A stretch of DNA of 23,929 nucleotides. Source: Chloroflexota bacterium. Lineage in GTDB: Bacteria > Chloroflexota > Dehalococcoidia > UBA2979. This document shows, piece by piece, positions 7,423-14,944 of the stretch. Position 1 is the stretch's first letter. Each line of letters begins with the position of its first letter. The position numbers and the translations under genes are program-made. Where the stretch lies: contig VGPB01000007.1 of assembly GCA_016875695.1 (NCBI GenBank), positions 1 to 23,929 of the forward strand. The letters run 5' to 3'. The notes under the pieces were generated by a model. That model had not been told where the DNA came from and made no database searches. It worked only from the letters and a program-made list of their open reading frames with translations.

Positions 7423-8215
7423 CGCAGTCCTCAGTCCAGTGCAGCGCCTCCGGCGCGTAGCGTACCTTTACAAGCGTCAGTCCATGCGCCGGCGCAACCG
7501 GGTCCGCGCTGCTCGGCCCGCCCTCGAGCAGGCGCGCGAACGCCTGCGGCGTCATGGCCAGCCCGACACGGCTCAGCGCGCCGACGATGCGGCGCACCTG
7601 CTGCGGCAGAAAGCTCTCCGCCTCCACCCAAACGCGCAGTGCGTGCGCGCCCGCCGGCCGCACCTCGCACGCAACAAGCGTGCGCAGCGGCGAGCGCGAG
7701 GGCCCGAGCGCGCCGGCGAACGCCGACCAGTCGGCCGGCGAGCGCGGCAGCAGCGCCGCCGCCTGCTGCATCGCCTCGACGTCGAGCGGCCGCGGTAGCT
7801 GCCACGAGCGCAGCCTCAGTAGCGGCGAGCGCGGACGGCCGTACGCGATGCGGTACTCGTAGCGCCGCGCCAGCGCGTGCCGGCGCGGGTCGAACGCCGG
7901 CGCGACCTCCGTCGCAGCACGCACCGCGATATCCGGCGACAGGTAGCGGTTCAGCGCCGTGACGAAGCGCGCGGGGCTGTGCCGCGACCGCGTATCGAGC
8001 GTGCATACCTGCCCGCGCGCGTGCACCCCCGCATCGGTGCGGCCGGCGAGCCGCAGCCGTTGCTGCTCGCCCGTGAAGCGCACGAGCGCGGCCTCGAGCT
8101 CGCCCTGCACGGTGCGCCGCCCCGGTGCCTGCGCCTGCGAGCCCGCAAACCCCACGCCGTCGTACGCCACGAGCAGCGCGATGCGCCGCAGCGAGGCAGG
8201 CGGCTGGGTGCGCAT
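7391..8215 (-). CDS. truA: tRNA pseudouridine(38-40) synthase
   Basis: This enzyme isomerises uridines 38-40 in the tRNA anticodon stem-loop to pseudouridine. It is 274 aa. The catalytic aspartate is Asp61 in the signature GRTDAGVHA (58-66). LLVAYDGVGFAGSQ near the N-terminus, RRYEYRI (about 116-122) and the QQVRRIVGAL stretch are typical of TruA. The protein ends in an acidic tail (EDCDDDDAFADGE) encoded where the gene overlaps the start of rplM by 32 nt. It lies 15 nt after rplQ in the common rplQ-truA-rplM-rpsI order. Confidence 0.98.
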   Translation of the reverse strand: MRTQPPASLRRIALLVAYDGVGFAGSQAQAPGRRTVQGELEAALVRFTGEQQRLRLAGRTDAGVHARGQVCTLDTRSRHSPARFVTALNRYLSPDIAVRAATEVAPAFDPRRHALARRYEYRIAYGRPRSPLLRLRSWQLPRPLDVEAMQQAAALLPRSPADWSAFAGALGPSRSPLRTLVACEVRPAGAHALRVWVEAESFLPQQVRRIVGALSRVGLAMTPQAFARLLEGGPSSADPVAPAHGLTLVKVRYAPEALHWTEDCDDDDAFADGE

Positions 8216-8230
8216 CGCGTGCGGCTTCGC

Positions 8231-8584
8231 TCACGACAGCAGCTCAATCTGCACCATCATCGCGCCGTCGCCCTTGCGTGGGCCCAGTCGCGAGATGCGC
8301 GTGTAGCCGCCCGGACGCGTCGCGAAGCCGGTCGCAATCTCGCCGAACAGCTTCTCGACGACATCCGGCTCGTAGACGTAGGCGAGCGCCTGGCGCCGCG
8401 CGTGCAGCGTGCCGCGCTTGCCGAGCGTGACCATGCGCTCCACGACCGGCCGCACCTCCTTCGCACGCGCCTCCGTGGTGCGCACGGCGCCGTGCTTCAG
8501 CACCTGCGTGGTGAGCGCGCGGAACAGCGCGCGACGCTGATCCGTGGCCATGTCGAAGCGGCGACCCGCGACCTGGTGCTTCAC
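8231..8584 (-). CDS. rplQ: 50S ribosomal protein L17
   Basis: This large-subunit protein sits near the peptide exit tunnel. It is 117 aa, with the family N-terminus MKHQVAGRRFDMATDQRRALFRAL, the LGKRGTLHARRQA segment, and GGYTRISRLGPRKGDGA...IELL at the end. The start codon is GTG and overlaps the rpoA stop by 4 nt (GTGA), so translation is probably coupled to rpoA. Confidence 0.99.
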   Translation of the reverse strand: MKHQVAGRRFDMATDQRRALFRALTTQVLKHGAVRTTEARAKEVRPVVERMVTLGKRGTLHARRQALAYVYEPDVVEKLFGEIATGFATRPGGYTRISRLGPRKGDGAMMVQIELLS

Positions 8585-9705
8585 GCGTCGCCGTCCTCGT
8601 CGTCGTCCAGCAGCTCGTCATCGTCACCGGCCTCGCGCAGCGCCTGGATCAGCACGACGCCGAGCGAGCCCACCGAGTCGTCCGGCTCGATCTCCACGCC
8701 ACGACTCTCCGGCGGCGGGGCCACGGCAACGGGCCCGGAGCCGGTCAGCGGCAGCGACGTGGGCTGGCGACGCGTGTCGATACGCGGCGCGGGGAACCCC
8801 TTCTGCACCAGCCGGTCACGCAGCTCCTCGTACGACTTCTCGCCGAAGTTGCGCAGCGCCAGCAGCTCCTCCTCCGAGCGTTCGAGGATGGCCCCGACCG
8901 TGATGAGGCCGGAGCGCTTGAGGCAGTTGTAGGCGCGCACCGACAGGTCGAGCGCCTCGATGGGCATATCGGAGCCGTCGAAGCCACCACTCCCCTCCAT
9001 CGTCGGATGGCTGAGCGAGGGCTCCGGTCGCCCGAGCCGCTGGAAGCCGAGCAACTGCTCGCGCAGGATCTCCGACGCCAGCGACACCGCCATCGGCGCG
9101 GTGATCGTGCCGTCCGTCCACACCTCCAGCTCGAGGCGGTCGAAGTCCGTGTCCTGTCCCACGCGCGTGTGCGCGACGCGGTAGTTCACGCGCCGCACCG
9201 GCGTGAACAGCGCGTCGACCGGGATCACGCCAATCGGCAGGCCCTCGCTTACCGTCGCCGGCAGATAGCCGCGCCCCGACTCCACGTTCAAGTCGACGAC
9301 GAGCGACGCGTCGGCGTGGTCGAGCGTCACGAGCTTCAGCTCGGGGTTCGCGACCTCGTAGTCGGCGGTCGCCTGGATGTCGCCCGCGGTGACCACGCCG
9401 ACGCCGGACGCCTCCAGGAACAGGCGCGCCGGCCGGTCCGAGAAGGCGCGCAGACGCACCTCCTTCAGGTTCAGCAGGAATTCCGTGATGTCCTCCTGCA
9501 TGTGCGGGAGCGTCGAGAACTCGTGGTCCACGCCCTCGATACGCACCGAGGTGATCGCCCCGCCCGGGAGCGAGGAGAGCAGGATGCGCCGCAGCGCATT
9601 ACCCAGCGTGGTCCCGAAGCCTGCCTCGAGCGGCTCGGCGACGACTTTCGCGTAGTCGCTGTCTTCCTGCTCCACGCGGATCTCGGGGATGTGCAGATCG
9701 GCCAT
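8581..9705 (-). CDS. rpoA: DNA-directed RNA polymerase subunit alpha, with a long acidic C-terminal tail
   Basis: The alpha dimer scaffolds RNA polymerase and its C-terminal domain binds UP elements and activators. From the chosen ATG it is 374 aa. The N-terminal domain (about 1-230) has GFGTTLGNALRRILLSSLPG (29-48). The C-terminal domain (about 245-304) has VRAYNCLKRSG, with Arg257 and Asn260 at the positions of E. coli Arg265 and Asn268, and NFGEKS (286-291). Residues 305-374 are an extra Pro-rich then acidic tail (ending DDDELLDDDEDGDA) not found in typical 310-340 aa alphas. I chose ATG 9705 because AGGTGA (9711-9716) lies 5 nt upstream; the in-frame GTG at 9714 overlaps that site. Its stop overlaps rplQ as GTGA. 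Confidence 0.98.
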   Translation of the reverse strand: MADLHIPEIRVEQEDSDYAKVVAEPLEAGFGTTLGNALRRILLSSLPGGAITSVRIEGVDHEFSTLPHMQEDITEFLLNLKEVRLRAFSDRPARLFLEASGVGVVTAGDIQATADYEVANPELKLVTLDHADASLVVDLNVESGRGYLPATVSEGLPIGVIPVDALFTPVRRVNYRVAHTRVGQDTDFDRLELEVWTDGTITAPMAVSLASEILREQLLGFQRLGRPEPSLSHPTMEGSGGFDGSDMPIEALDLSVRAYNCLKRSGLITVGAILERSEEELLALRNFGEKSYEELRDRLVQKGFPAPRIDTRRQPTSLPLTGSGPVAVAPPPESRGVEIEPDDSVGSLGVVLIQALREAGDDDELLDDDEDGDA

Positions 9706-9710
9706 GCATT

Positions 9711-9716
9711 TCACCT
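9711..9716 (-). promoter_or_regulatory. Ribosome-binding site that fixes the rpoA start
   Basis: AGGTGA on the - strand sits 5 nt before ATG 9705. An in-frame GTG (9714-9712) lies inside this motif, so it would have no site of its own. The protein starting MADLHIPEIR also agrees with family N-termini. Confidence 0.75.
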
Positions 9717-9748
9717 GCCTTGGCTGGAATCGTTGGTTGCGCGATGCA

Positions 9749-9765
9749 GCGGCGCAGGGCGCCGC
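9749..9765 (-). other. Perfect hairpin just after the rpsD stop
   Basis: GCGGCGC (9749-9755) and GCGCCGC (9759-9765) form a 7-bp GC-only helix with a 3-nt loop, starting 2 nt after the rpsD stop codon in the 62-nt rpsD-rpoA gap. No T-tract follows. It may be an attenuator, a processing or stability element that adjusts polymerase alpha relative to ribosomal proteins, or chance. Confidence 0.4.
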
Positions 9766-9767
9766 CG

Positions 9768-10376
9768 CTACCGCGAGTAGTACTCCACGATCGCGTTCGG
9801 GTTGAAGATCGAGTCGTAGTCGCCCGGGCCCGGCTGCGCGACCATGCGCCCGACGAGCGCGGAGCGATCGATCTCGAGCCAGCCTGGCACGTCGCGCGCA
9901 TCGATCTCGAGCTTCAGGATCTTCGCGTACTCGGAGCGCGCGCCGCGCTCCGTGAGCGCGACGGTGGAACCAACGCGCACGCGCGCGCTCGGCACGTCCA
10001 GCTTCTTGCCGTTGACCGCGACCAGCCCGTGCGACACGAGCTGCCGCGCCTGCGCGCGCGTCGCGCTGAAGCCGAGCCGGTACACCACGTTGTCCAGCCG
10101 CTCCTCCAGCGCGCGCATCAGCAGGTCACCAGTCACGCCGGGCCGGCGCACCGCCACCTCGTAGTAGTGACGGAACTGCTTCTCCATCAGCCCGTACGCG
10201 TAGCGCACCTTCTGCTTCTCGATCAGCTGCTGGCCGCGGTCCGAGATCTTGCGGCGGCGCAGGGAGCGCGGTCCGGGCGGGTTGGGCCGCCGGATCACGG
10301 CGCACTTCGCCGTGCCGCACAGCGGCGCTCCGAAGCGGCGACACTTGCGGCATTTCGGTCCGGTGTAACGGGCCAT
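9768..10376 (-). CDS. rpsD: 30S ribosomal protein S4, zinc-binding type
   Basis: This primary 16S rRNA binder nucleates 30S assembly and, in several bacteria, represses its own operon. It is 202 aa. The N-terminus MARYTGPKCRKC has four cysteines (Cys9, Cys12, Cys20, Cys25), the C+ zinc type. The loop between the second and third cysteine is 7 residues instead of the 13 of Thermus S4. The S4 RNA-binding domain follows: RLDNVVYRLGFSATRAQARQLVSHG then VNGKKLDVPS. The terminal VEYYSR is classic. ATG start; 9 nt separate it from rpsK. Confidence 0.98.
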   Translation of the reverse strand: MARYTGPKCRKCRRFGAPLCGTAKCAVIRRPNPPGPRSLRRRKISDRGQQLIEKQKVRYAYGLMEKQFRHYYEVAVRRPGVTGDLLMRALEERLDNVVYRLGFSATRAQARQLVSHGLVAVNGKKLDVPSARVRVGSTVALTERGARSEYAKILKLEIDARDVPGWLEIDRSALVGRMVAQPGPGDYDSIFNPNAIVEYYSR

Positions 10377-10385
10377 CGCTTCCTC

Positions 10386-10781
10386 CTACTGCCGCGGCCG
10401 GCGCCGCGGGCGGCAGCCGTTGTGCGGGATCGGCGTGACGTCACGGATCGAGAGCACGCGCACGCCCGAGGACTGCAGCGCGCGCACGGCGGCCTCGCGC
10501 CCCGCGCCCGGGCCCTTCACGAACACCTCGATTTCGCGCAGCCCGTGCTCCATCGCGCGCTGCGCGGCGCCCTCGGCGGCCAGCTGCGCCGCGTATGGCG
10601 TGCTCTTGCGCGAGCCCTTGAAGCCCGCGGTGCCGCCGGAGCCCCAAGCCACCACGTTCCCATTGGGGTCCGTGAGCGTGATGATCGTGTTGTTGAACGT
10701 CGACGACACATACGCGCGCCCGCGCGGCACCGACTTCCGCTCGCGGCGGCGCGTGGTGCGTCGTGTCTGCACTCGACCCAT
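10386..10781 (-). CDS. rpsK: 30S ribosomal protein S11
   Basis: This platform protein lines the mRNA exit and E site. It is 131 aa with a basic N-terminus, then AYVSSTFNNTIITLTDPNGNVVAWGSGG, FKGSRKSTPYAAQLAAE, and the C-terminal signature IRDVTPIPHNGCRPRRRPRQ. The ATG is preceded by GGGAG at a suitable distance. The 74-nt gap to rpsM is among the larger ones in the cluster and contains only short GC-rich helices (for example CCGGC/GCCGG), with no recognised leader. Confidence 0.99.
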   Translation of the reverse strand: MGRVQTRRTTRRRERKSVPRGRAYVSSTFNNTIITLTDPNGNVVAWGSGGTAGFKGSRKSTPYAAQLAAEGAAQRAMEHGLREIEVFVKGPGAGREAAVRALQSSGVRVLSIRDVTPIPHNGCRPRRRPRQ

Positions 10782-10855
10782 CGCAATACTCCCTCAGCAC
10801 CCGGCTCACGACGCCGGCCTGCACGCGTTCCCGCAGCGGCCACCGCCGCCCGTGG

Positions 10856-11239
10856 CTATTTCTTCCGCGCCGCCTTGCGCTTGCCGGACACCGTCCGCCG
10901 CACGCCGCGGCGCGTGCGCGCGTTGGTCTTAGTGCGCTGGCCGCGCACGGGCAGGCCGCGCCGGTGGCGCTGCCCGCGGAAGCAGTTGATCTCGATCAGC
11001 CGCTGGATGTTCTGCCGCACCTCGCGGCGCAAGTCGCCCTCGACAACCATCCCGCCCTCGACGACGGCGCGCAACCGCGCCACCTCGTCATCGGTGAGGT
11101 CGCGCACCTTCGTGGTGGGGTCGATCTGCGTCTGCTCCAGGATCTGCGCGGCCCGCGGGCGCCCCACGCCGTAGATGTACGGCAGAGAGAACAGCACCTG
11201 CTTGTCGCGCGGGATGTCGACGCCGGCGATGCGGGCCAT
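10856..11239 (-). CDS. rpsM: 30S ribosomal protein S13
   Basis: This head protein contacts 23S helix 38 and L5 across the subunit bridge, and its tail reaches P-site tRNA. It is 127 aa. MARIAGVDIPRDKQV at the start, YGVGRPRA (23-30), LRREVRQNIQRLIEI, and FRGQRHRRGLPVRGQRTKTNARTRRG are diagnostic, and the basic tail ends SGKRKAARKK. The ribosome-binding site AGGAG overlaps the rpmJ stop (TAG) 10 nt upstream, so the two genes are probably translated together. Confidence 0.99.
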   Translation of the reverse strand: MARIAGVDIPRDKQVLFSLPYIYGVGRPRAAQILEQTQIDPTTKVRDLTDDEVARLRAVVEGGMVVEGDLRREVRQNIQRLIEINCFRGQRHRRGLPVRGQRTKTNARTRRGVRRTVSGKRKAARKK

Positions 11240-11249
11240 GGCGGCTCTC

Positions 11250-11363
11250 CTAACCCTGTCGCTGCTTGTGCTTCGGCACCACGCAGATCACCCGCAGCAC
11301 CCCGTGCCGGCGGATGATCTGACAGCGCTCGCAGCGCTTCTTGACCGACGCGGATACCTTCAT
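11250..11363 (-). CDS. rpmJ: 50S ribosomal protein L36, zinc-binding type
   Basis: This 37-aa zinc-ribbon protein sits in the large subunit near the L7/L12 stalk base. The sequence begins MKVSASVKKRCERCQ and ends VVPKHKQRQG. The zinc ligands are complete: Cys11, Cys14, Cys27 and His32, with standard spacing, so it is the C+ paralog. ATG at 11363, stop TAG at 11252-11250. It lies 25 nt after infA and 10 nt before rpsM, the normal position. Confidence 0.98.
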   Translation of the reverse strand: MKVSASVKKRCERCQIIRRHGVLRVICVVPKHKQRQG

Positions 11364-11388
11364 CGCCCTCTTACCGTTCCCCCGCCCG

Positions 11389-11634
11389 TCACCGGAAGCG
11401 GTACGTGATGCGCCCGCGCGTCAGGTCGTACGGGCTCAACTCCACCAGCACGCGATCACCGAGCAGAATGCGGATGTAGTGCACCTTCATCCGCCCCGAG
11501 ACGTGCGCCAGCACGTGGTGCCCGTTCGCGAGCTCGACGTCGAACATCGCGTTGGGCAGCGCGTCCTTGATCACGCCCTCGACTTCGATGACCTCTTTCT
11601 TCTGCTTCGGCTGCCGCGTCTTGCGTTCCGGCAA
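11389..11634 (-). CDS. infA: Translation initiation factor IF-1 with a TTG start
   Basis: IF-1 occupies the ribosomal A site during initiation. It is 81 aa; the OB-fold core starts at about residue 15 (EVIEVEGVIKDALPNAMFDVELANGH), followed by VLAHVSGRMKVHYIRILLGDRV and the terminal ELSPYDLTRGRITYRFR. Compared with about 72-aa IF-1s it has a Lys/Arg-rich N-terminal lead (MPERKTRQPKQKK). The start must be TTG at 11634: no ATG or GTG occurs in frame before the conserved core, the frame is closed upstream by the map stop (TAA 11658-11656), and GAGGA lies 6 nt before the TTG. Confidence 0.97.
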   Translation of the reverse strand: MPERKTRQPKQKKEVIEVEGVIKDALPNAMFDVELANGHHVLAHVSGRMKVHYIRILLGDRVLVELSPYDLTRGRITYRFR

Positions 11635-11640
11635 GCGTCG

Positions 11641-11645
11641 TCCTC
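11641..11645 (-). promoter_or_regulatory. Ribosome-binding site supporting the infA TTG start
   Basis: GAGGA on the - strand, 6 nt upstream of TTG 11634. It lies in the 21-nt gap after map and is the only good Shine-Dalgarno there, so it fixes the start of IF-1. Confidence 0.75.
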
Positions 11646-11655
11646 GTCTGCAGCG

Positions 11656-12435
11656 TTACGCCACGATACGCGTGAGCACGTCCGGCTCACCGTCCGTGAT
11701 CGCCACGGTCTCTTCGAAGTGTGCGCACAGGCCCAGATCGCTCATGCGCACCGTCCACTGGTCGTCCAGCTCCTCCGTGTCGGGTGCGCCCAGCGCAAAC
11801 ATCGGCTCGAGCGCCAGCACCATGCCCGTCTTCAGCCGGTAGCCCACGCCGGGGCGCCCGAAGTTCGGGATGTGCGGCGGCTCGTGCATCTCCCGCCCCA
11901 CGCCGTGGCCGCCGTAGCCCTCCACGATGCCGTAGCCGGCCTGCTCGCCGACCGCGCCGATCGCGTGCGAGACGTCGCCGAGGTACCGCCCGTTGCGCGC
12001 CTGCGCGATGCCCGCCCACAGCGCCTGCTCGGTGCGCCTGAGCAGCTCCGCGACCGCCTCCGGGACCGCGCCCACCGCGGCCGTGAACGCAGCGTCCGAC
12101 ACGAAGCCCGCGTATGTCACGCCGAGGTCGATGCTCACGATGTCGCCATCGCGCAGCGCGCGCCCGGACGGGATGCCGTGCACCAGCTCCTCGTTCACCG
12201 AGTAGCAGATCGCGCCGGGGTACGGCGGCTTGCCGCCCGGCGCGTAGCCGACGAACGTCGCCACGCCGCCGCGCTGCGCTATCTCGCGCTTCGCGAACGC
12301 GTCGAGGTCGCGGCCCGTCACGCCGGGCGCGATCGCGGCGCGCAGTAGCGCGCGCACCTCGGCGTTCAGGCGCCCCGCCTCGCGCATGCGCGCAAGCTCG
12401 GCGGCGGACTTGACGGTGACGGACATAACCGGCAT
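11656..12435 (-). CDS. map: Methionine aminopeptidase type I
   Basis: This enzyme removes the initiator methionine from nascent proteins. It is 259 aa with the pita-bread fold metal site complete: Asp103 (SIDLG), Asp114 (FVSDA), His177 (GGHGVG), Glu210 (ALEPM) and Glu241 (HFEET). His86 in VHGIP is the conserved substrate-pocket histidine. There is no N-terminal zinc-finger extension. The start could be ATG 12435 or ATG 12426 (residue 4); neither has a strong Shine-Dalgarno, and I keep the longer form. It lies 9 nt after adk. Confidence 0.98.
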   Translation of the reverse strand: MPVMSVTVKSAAELARMREAGRLNAEVRALLRAAIAPGVTGRDLDAFAKREIAQRGGVATFVGYAPGGKPPYPGAICYSVNEELVHGIPSGRALRDGDIVSIDLGVTYAGFVSDAAFTAAVGAVPEAVAELLRRTEQALWAGIAQARNGRYLGDVSHAIGAVGEQAGYGIVEGYGGHGVGREMHEPPHIPNFGRPGVGYRLKTGMVLALEPMFALGAPDTEELDDQWTVRMSDLGLCAHFEETVAITDGEPDVLTRIVA

Positions 12436-12444
12436 CCGAGTATG

Positions 12445-13113
12445 TTACGCCTTCCCAGTGCCGCTGGTCACGCCGTCGATCGCCGCGAGCAGGCGCTCGG
12501 TGATCGCCGCGGGCTCGCCGGTCCCATCGATGGCGTGGAGCTTGCCCTGCGCGCCGTAGAACTCGGCCAGCGCCTCGGTCCACACCCGGTTCGTGTCCAG
12601 GCGCGCCTGCACGGTCGCCGGCTGGTCGTCGGCGCGTTGCGTCAGCGTCGCGCCGCAGCGGTCGCATACGCCCGCGACGCGCGGCGGGCTCGTCAGCTGG
12701 TGATAGATCGCGCCGCAACTCGGGCAGCCCCAGCGGCCCGTAAGCCGCGCGACGAGCAGCGCCTCCGGCACCTGGATGTAGAGCACCGCGTCGATGGCGC
12801 GACCGAGCTCGGCGAGCGCGCGGTCCAACGCCTCGGCCTGCGGGAGCGTGCGCGGGAAGCCGTCGAGCATGATGCCCGCGGCCGCGTCGCGTCGGCGGAT
12901 GCGCTCCAGCAGCATCGCGATCGTCAGCTCGTCCGGCACCAGCTCGCCCGCCGACATGTACCGCTGCGCGCGCAAGCCGAGCTCCGTGCCCTCGGCCGCC
13001 GCCTGGCGGAACATGTCGCCCGTCGAGATGTGCAGCAGGCCCAGGCGCTCGGCGAGCAGCGCCGCCTGCGTCCCCTTCCCCGCGCCCGGCAACCCGAGCA
13101 GGATCAGCTGCAT
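12445..13113 (-). CDS. adk: Adenylate kinase, zinc-containing LID type
   Basis: It catalyses ATP + AMP to 2 ADP in the cytosol. It is 222 aa. The P-loop is GLPGAGKGT (7-15), the AMP-binding segment has STGDMFRQ (30-37), DGFPRT is at 84-89, and ARLTGR leads into the LID. The LID has four cysteines, CPSC (130-133) and CDRC (150-153), a structural zinc site common in Gram-positives and thermophiles. The start ATG overlaps the secY stop by 1 nt (TGATG). The spc order secY-adk-map-infA is typical of Gram-positive-like lineages. Confidence 0.98.
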   Translation of the reverse strand: MQLILLGLPGAGKGTQAALLAERLGLLHISTGDMFRQAAAEGTELGLRAQRYMSAGELVPDELTIAMLLERIRRRDAAAGIMLDGFPRTLPQAEALDRALAELGRAIDAVLYIQVPEALLVARLTGRWGCPSCGAIYHQLTSPPRVAGVCDRCGATLTQRADDQPATVQARLDTNRVWTEALAEFYGAQGKLHAIDGTGEPAAITERLLAAIDGVTSGTGKA

Positions 13114-14438
13114 CAGGAGATGAACCCTTCGTAGTTGCGCATCAGCATCTGCGCCTCGAGCTGGCGCATGGTGTCGAGCACCACCCCGACAACGATGAGC
13201 AAGCCAGCGGCGCTGATCTGCAGCGACTGCACGTCGAACATCCGCGTGGTCACGAACGGCACGATCGCGATGATGCCGAGGAAGAACGCACCGCCCGCGG
13301 TGATGCGAATCAGCACGCGCGTCAGGTATTCCTGCGTCGGACGCCCCGGCCGCATGCCGGGGATGAACCCGCCCTGCCGCTGCAGGTTCTCGGCCAGGTT
13401 CTGCTGCTGGAACACCACCACCGTGTAGAAGTACGTGAAGATGAACACGAGCAGGAACACCGAGAGCCAGTAGACCGGCTCCGTCGGCGACAGCGTCCGC
13501 TGCAGGAAGTCCGCGATGTTGGCGATCCAGCCGACGTCCACCGTGCGCGCCACGAACTGGAAGAACGCCGGCGGGAAGATCATGATCGAGAAGGCGAAGA
13601 TCAGCGGGATCATACCCGCCGAGTTGACGCGCAGCGGGATGTGCGTCTGCCCCTGCTGCCGGTACATGCGCCCCCCGCGGAACGTCGAGCGCGCGTACTG
13701 CACGGGGATGCGCCGCTGCGCCTCCTGCACCAGCACGATCACGTACACGATCGCCACCGTCACCAGCCCGAGGAACACCAGCCGCCCGAACCCGAGGCCC
13801 CCGCCCCCGATCACGCCGCCGAGCAGCTCCGGCATCCCCGCGACGATGCCGCCGAAGATGATCAGCGAGATGCCGTTGCCGATGCCCTTCTCCGTGAGAA
13901 GCTCGCCCAGCCAAACGAGGAACATCGTGCCGGCGACCATCGAGAACAGCGACGCAACCGTCGGCAGCGCGGTGTCGGCGCCGAAGCCCACGCCGGTGAC
14001 GCCACCGAGCTGCTGGATCAGCAGCAGCTGCGCGTAGCCCTGCAACGCCGCGAACGGCACGGTCAGCCAGTGCGTGTAGATCTGCAGCCGCTGGCGCCCG
14101 GACTCGCCTTCCTTCTGCAGCGCGGCGACCCTCGGCACCAGCCCGCCCGCGAGCTGCATGATGATCGACGCCGTGATGTACGGGTATACGCCGAGCGCCG
14201 CGACCGAGAGGTTGCGCAGCGCGCCGCCCGAGAAGACGTTCAGGAAGCCGAGGATCGCGTTATTGTCGAACGTCTCGCGCAGCTGCTCGACATCGACGCC
14301 TGGCACCGGGATGTGCGCGACCGCGCGGAACACGAGCAAGAGCGCGAGCGTAAACAGCACCTTCTGGCGCACTTCGGTCTGCTGGAAGGCGTCGATGCCC
14401 GCCTGCAGCAGACGCGGCCGCGCGGTCTGCGTCGCCAT
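13113..14438 (-). CDS. secY: Protein translocase subunit SecY
   Basis: This is the pore-forming subunit of the SecYEG channel in the cytoplasmic membrane. It is 441 aa with ten predicted membrane segments, beginning with KVLFTLALLLVFRAVAHIPVPGV (about 26-48) and the following amphipathic plug region (NVFSGGALRNLSVAALG). ASIIMQLAGGLVP and GIGNGISLIIFGGIV are family signatures. RSTFRGGRMYRQQGQTHIPLRVN is the large cytosolic loop, and FIPGMRPGRPTQEYL the next. The C-terminus ends MRNYEGFIS. ATG start, 5 nt after rplO; its stop overlaps adk. Confidence 0.99.
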   Translation of the reverse strand: MATQTARPRLLQAGIDAFQQTEVRQKVLFTLALLLVFRAVAHIPVPGVDVEQLRETFDNNAILGFLNVFSGGALRNLSVAALGVYPYITASIIMQLAGGLVPRVAALQKEGESGRQRLQIYTHWLTVPFAALQGYAQLLLIQQLGGVTGVGFGADTALPTVASLFSMVAGTMFLVWLGELLTEKGIGNGISLIIFGGIVAGMPELLGGVIGGGGLGFGRLVFLGLVTVAIVYVIVLVQEAQRRIPVQYARSTFRGGRMYRQQGQTHIPLRVNSAGMIPLIFAFSIMIFPPAFFQFVARTVDVGWIANIADFLQRTLSPTEPVYWLSVFLLVFIFTYFYTVVVFQQQNLAENLQRQGGFIPGMRPGRPTQEYLTRVLIRITAGGAFFLGIIAIVPFVTTRMFDVQSLQISAAGLLIVVGVVLDTMRQLEAQMLMRNYEGFIS

Positions 14439-14443
14439 GCCCG

Positions 14444-14944
14444 CTACGCCCCCTGCGCCGTCCCGCGGCGGTGGATGCGGTCACGCACGCGGCGTTCCGC
14501 CGGCGCCTGCTCGTCGAAGCTGCCGCCCGCCGCGCTGATCGCGTCCTTCGCCGCCTGCGACAGCCGCGGCGCCACCACCGTCAGCGCGTGCCCCAGCTGG
14601 CCCTGCGCGAGCACTTTAAACGGCGCCGCCGCGTCGTCGATGAGCCCGGCTGCCGCCAGCGCGTCCGCGTCGACGCGGCTCCCTGCCTCGAAGCGGCGGG
14701 CGAGGTCACGCAGGTTCACCGCCTGGTACTCGACGCGCAGCGGGTTGCGGAACCCGCGCTTATGACCGAGCCGGCGCACGATCGACATCTGGCCGCCCTC
14801 GAACTGCGCGCGCACCGCGCCGCGCGCCTTCTGGCCCTTGCGCCCGCGTCCTGCGTACGTGCCTTGGCCCGAGGCCTGCCCGCGCCCCACGCGCTTGCGC
14901 GCCTGCTTCGCACCCTTCGGCGGCCGCAGCGTGTGCTGGTCCAC
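14444..14944 (-). CDS. rplO: 50S ribosomal protein L15
   Basis: This large-subunit protein has a long basic N-terminal extension threading into 23S rRNA. It is 166 aa. LRPPKGAKQARKRVGRG, SGQGTYAGRGRKGQKAR and FEGGQMSIVRRLGHKRGFRN are diagnostic; the globular part ends with SQAAKDAISAAGGS and a basic tail. The start is GTG at 14944, overlapping the rpmD stop by 1 nt (TAGTG). GGAGGAG within the last codons of rpmD lies 8 nt upstream. Confidence 0.98.
   Translation of the reverse strand: MDQHTLRPPKGAKQARKRVGRGQASGQGTYAGRGRKGQKARGAVRAQFEGGQMSIVRRLGHKRGFRNPLRVEYQAVNLRDLARRFEAGSRVDADALAAAGLIDDAAAPFKVLAQGQLGHALTVVAPRLSQAAKDAISAAGGSFDEQAPAERRVRDRIHRRGTAQGA

Noticed and set aside
6901..7962. Open frame on the + strand opposite rplM and truA
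   Set aside because: Low-complexity Arg/Ala/Pro/Ser translation with no motif; the - strand genes there are certain.
9706..9714. GTG 9714 as the rpoA start (adds three residues)
   Set aside because: It lies within the AGGTGA ribosome-binding site of ATG 9705, and family N-termini fit the ATG.
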